Assembly: GCF_028368855.1 (NCBI RefSeq)
Contig: NZ_JAQNCY010000008.1
Location: forward strand, 115,620-179,619
Length of the DNA: 64,000 bases
Source of the DNA: Leisingera sp. SS27
GTDB lineage: Bacteria > Pseudomonadota > Alphaproteobacteria > Rhodobacterales > Rhodobacteraceae
Direction of reading: 5' to 3'
Of the stretch, positions 62,775 to 64,000 are shown piece by piece; the first letter of the stretch is position 1; each line of letters begins with the position of its first letter. Under the pieces are notes generated by a model. It ran no database searches. It saw nothing but the letters and a program-made list of their open reading frames with translations, and had not been told where the DNA came from. The position numbers and the translations under genes were made by a program.

Positions 62775-63544
62775 GCAAGACTGTCGACCTGAATGCCGAT
62801 ATGGGCGAAAGCTTCGGTCCCTGGAACATGGGCGATGATGCGGCGCTTCTGGGAATTGTGTCCTCTGCCAATATTGCCTGCGGCTTTCACGCAGGCGATC
62901 CGGATGTGATGGCGCGGACCATGGCGCTGGCGCGGGATAAAGGGGTGGGGATCGGCGCCCACCCGGGGTTCATGGACCTGCAGGGTTTCGGCCGCCGCAA
63001 GATGCAGGTGCCGCACGGCACTCTGGCCAATATGATCCGCTACCAGCTGGGTGCCGCCCGCGGCATGGCAAAGGCGTCAGGCACGGAAGTGCGGCACCTG
63101 AAACTGCACGGGGCGATGTCCAACATGGCCTGCACCGACCACGCGATGGCACGCGCCTGCTATGAGGCGGCGCTGGATGTCGACCCGGATATCATCATCA
63201 TGGTGCTGGCCGCCACCGCCATGGAGGAGGTGGTGCGTGAGCTGGGCTGCAACTGGTGCGGCGAAATCTTTGCCGACCGCGCCTATAATGACGATGGCAC
63301 CCTTGTTGACCGGTCGCTGCCGGGTGCTGTTATTCATGACCCGGCTCTGGCCGGGCCGCGCATTCTGCAGATGGTGCAGGAGGGCGCGATCATTACCGAA
63401 AGCGGCAGGCGCATCCCGGCGGCGATCGACACAATCTGCCTGCACGGCGATACTGCCGAGGCGGTGCAGCTTGCGGCTTCTGTCCGCAGCAGCCTGACTG
63501 CGGGCGGGATCGCCATCCGGCAATTTCCTGGCCGCCGGCGCTGA
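62771..63544 (+). CDS. pxpA: 5-oxoprolinase subunit A (LamB/YcsF family), copy 2
   Basis: This 257-residue protein is the second PxpA, with VDLNADMGESFGPWNMGDDAALLGIVSSANIACGFHAGDPDVMARTMALARDKGVGIGAHPGFMDLQGFGRR and TPAAIDTICLHGDT-type end (PAAIDTICLHGDTAE). ATG 62771 overlaps the pxpC stop as ATGA. The longer frame (from 62489) is an overlap artefact. With PxpB and PxpC it hydrolyses 5-oxoproline to glutamate at the cost of ATP. It is followed by 456 bases without genes leading into the apparent rRNA promoter. Confidence 0.95.
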   Translation: MSKTVDLNADMGESFGPWNMGDDAALLGIVSSANIACGFHAGDPDVMARTMALARDKGVGIGAHPGFMDLQGFGRRKMQVPHGTLANMIRYQLGAARGMAKASGTEVRHLKLHGAMSNMACTDHAMARACYEAALDVDPDIIIMVLAATAMEEVVRELGCNWCGEIFADRAYNDDGTLVDRSLPGAVIHDPALAGPRILQMVQEGAIITESGRRIPAAIDTICLHGDTAEAVQLAASVRSSLTAGGIAIRQFPGRRR

Positions 63545-63754
63545 GGATGGGCCGTGTGACATTCAGACTTTCTATCCATGTTGAGAAAACCCCGGGATTC
63601 GCGGGGCTTGAGGCTTTGGATGCGGGTCTTTCCGACTCGCCGCGGTGTGCCCCGCTTGTGTGTCTCAGGCGAGTCCCCCCTATATATGGTGGAGCGTGTT
63701 TGCGGCGTTGGCTCCGTCCGCCGCTTCGAAGCCTCTTCGCAGCCTGGACGGCTG

Positions 63755-63773
63755 GCCGTTAAACGGCTTTCTT
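63755..63773 (+). terminator. Short hairpin terminator
   Basis: GCCGT (63755-63759) pairs with ACGGC (63763-63767) around TAA, followed by TTTCTT. The stem is short, so termination is plausible but not strong. It stands between the pxp operon and the apparent rRNA promoter. Confidence 0.4.
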
Positions 63774-63847
63774 GCCGCCTAAGATACTGGTTTCTTTCAA
63801 TTTATATGGGTGCTGGTCAAAAAGTCATGGAAACTTCAAAAAAGGGG

Positions 63848-63876
63848 TTGCGACTCTCCGGCACTAACCATAGAAC
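63848..63876 (+). promoter_or_regulatory. Strong promoter, probably of an rRNA operon
   Basis: TTGCGA (63848-63853) and TAGAAC (63871-63876) are spaced by 17 bases and preceded by an A-rich tract. The following 120 bases are a GC-rich leader with no start codon in a credible frame. The layout, and from memory the CCCCTCACCGG start of the transcribed leader, are like Roseobacter rrn promoters. The 16S gene would lie just beyond the right edge and is not seen, so the call rests on resemblance. Confidence 0.45.
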
Positions 63877-64000
63877 ACCCCTCACCGGCGGCGCTGAGGC
63901 GCAGCTGAGAGACACCGGGCGGGACGGCGGCGACGCGGGATCGGACGGGGGACGGGCTGGAGAGACGGCTGGACGCTCAGGAGAGACTGGGTCATTTTGG

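Noticed and set aside
63547..63762. A 71-residue ORF after the second pxpA
   Set aside because: Arg/Pro/Cys-rich with no motif, in the region between an operon end and an apparent rRNA promoter.

Overview
The window looks like chromosome of a Roseobacter-group alphaproteobacterium (Rhodobacterales, in the Leisingera/Phaeobacter/Ruegeria range). The GC content is high, lysyl-tRNA synthetase is the class I type, there is an NDUFS4-like complex I accessory subunit, TRAP solute transporters and catabolic operons are abundant, and one site matches the CtrA consensus. The genus cannot be fixed from the sequence alone. No tRNA gene, CRISPR array or prophage was found.

Region 1 (1-19.5 kb) is mostly housekeeping and small stand-alone genes. 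It holds a GNAT acetyltransferase, an HxlR regulator divergent from a PLP-dependent lyase, a Tat-exported cyclase-family protein, TerB, class I LysRS, a conserved beta-helix protein, a UspA protein flanked by two related secreted proteins, a YbaK-type deacylase, uvrB, a MarR regulator divergent from a glutathione S-transferase, and an NDUFS4-like protein. An AT-rich islet at about 14.2-15.55 kb carries two overlapping ORFs with HEPN-like and SH3-like features. They may be one gene broken by a frameshift.

Region 2 (20.4-33.9 kb) is one long catabolic cluster on the + strand. It encodes a bifunctional enoyl-CoA hydratase/3-hydroxyacyl-CoA dehydrogenase, a thiolase, a large/small acyl-CoA dehydrogenase pair resembling PimC/PimD, a hotdog thioesterase, a crotonase, a nitronate monooxygenase-like flavoprotein, an acyl-CoA ligase, a DctPQM TRAP transporter and an IclR regulator. 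It reads as uptake, CoA activation and beta-oxidation of an organic acid, perhaps a dicarboxylate. Related operator-like sequences stand before both halves of the cluster.

Region 3 (33.9-42.6 kb) has a sigma-54-type response regulator with an altered GAFTGA loop, its histidine kinase and an OFA-family MFS transporter. Around these lie transposon relics: an IS1182-like scrap, a frameshifted IS3-family element with visible terminal repeats, and pieces of other broken genes.

Region 4 (42.5-49.9 kb, - strand) is a LysR-headed operon: DUF1445 (YcsI/D-glutamate-cyclase-like), TRAP DctPQM and the 5-oxoprolinase genes pxpB, pxpC and pxpA. A second, independent pxpBCA set lies at 61.0-63.5 kb on the + strand.

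Region 5 (50-64 kb) contains a split methylenetetrahydrofolate reductase pair, an HtrA protease divergent from an OmpR-type two-component system, an Ldh-family oxidoreductase, an alpha/beta hydrolase, a PAS histidine kinase with a CheY-like partner, a soluble PAS chemoreceptor and the second pxp operon. The window ends in what looks like the promoter and leader of an rRNA operon.
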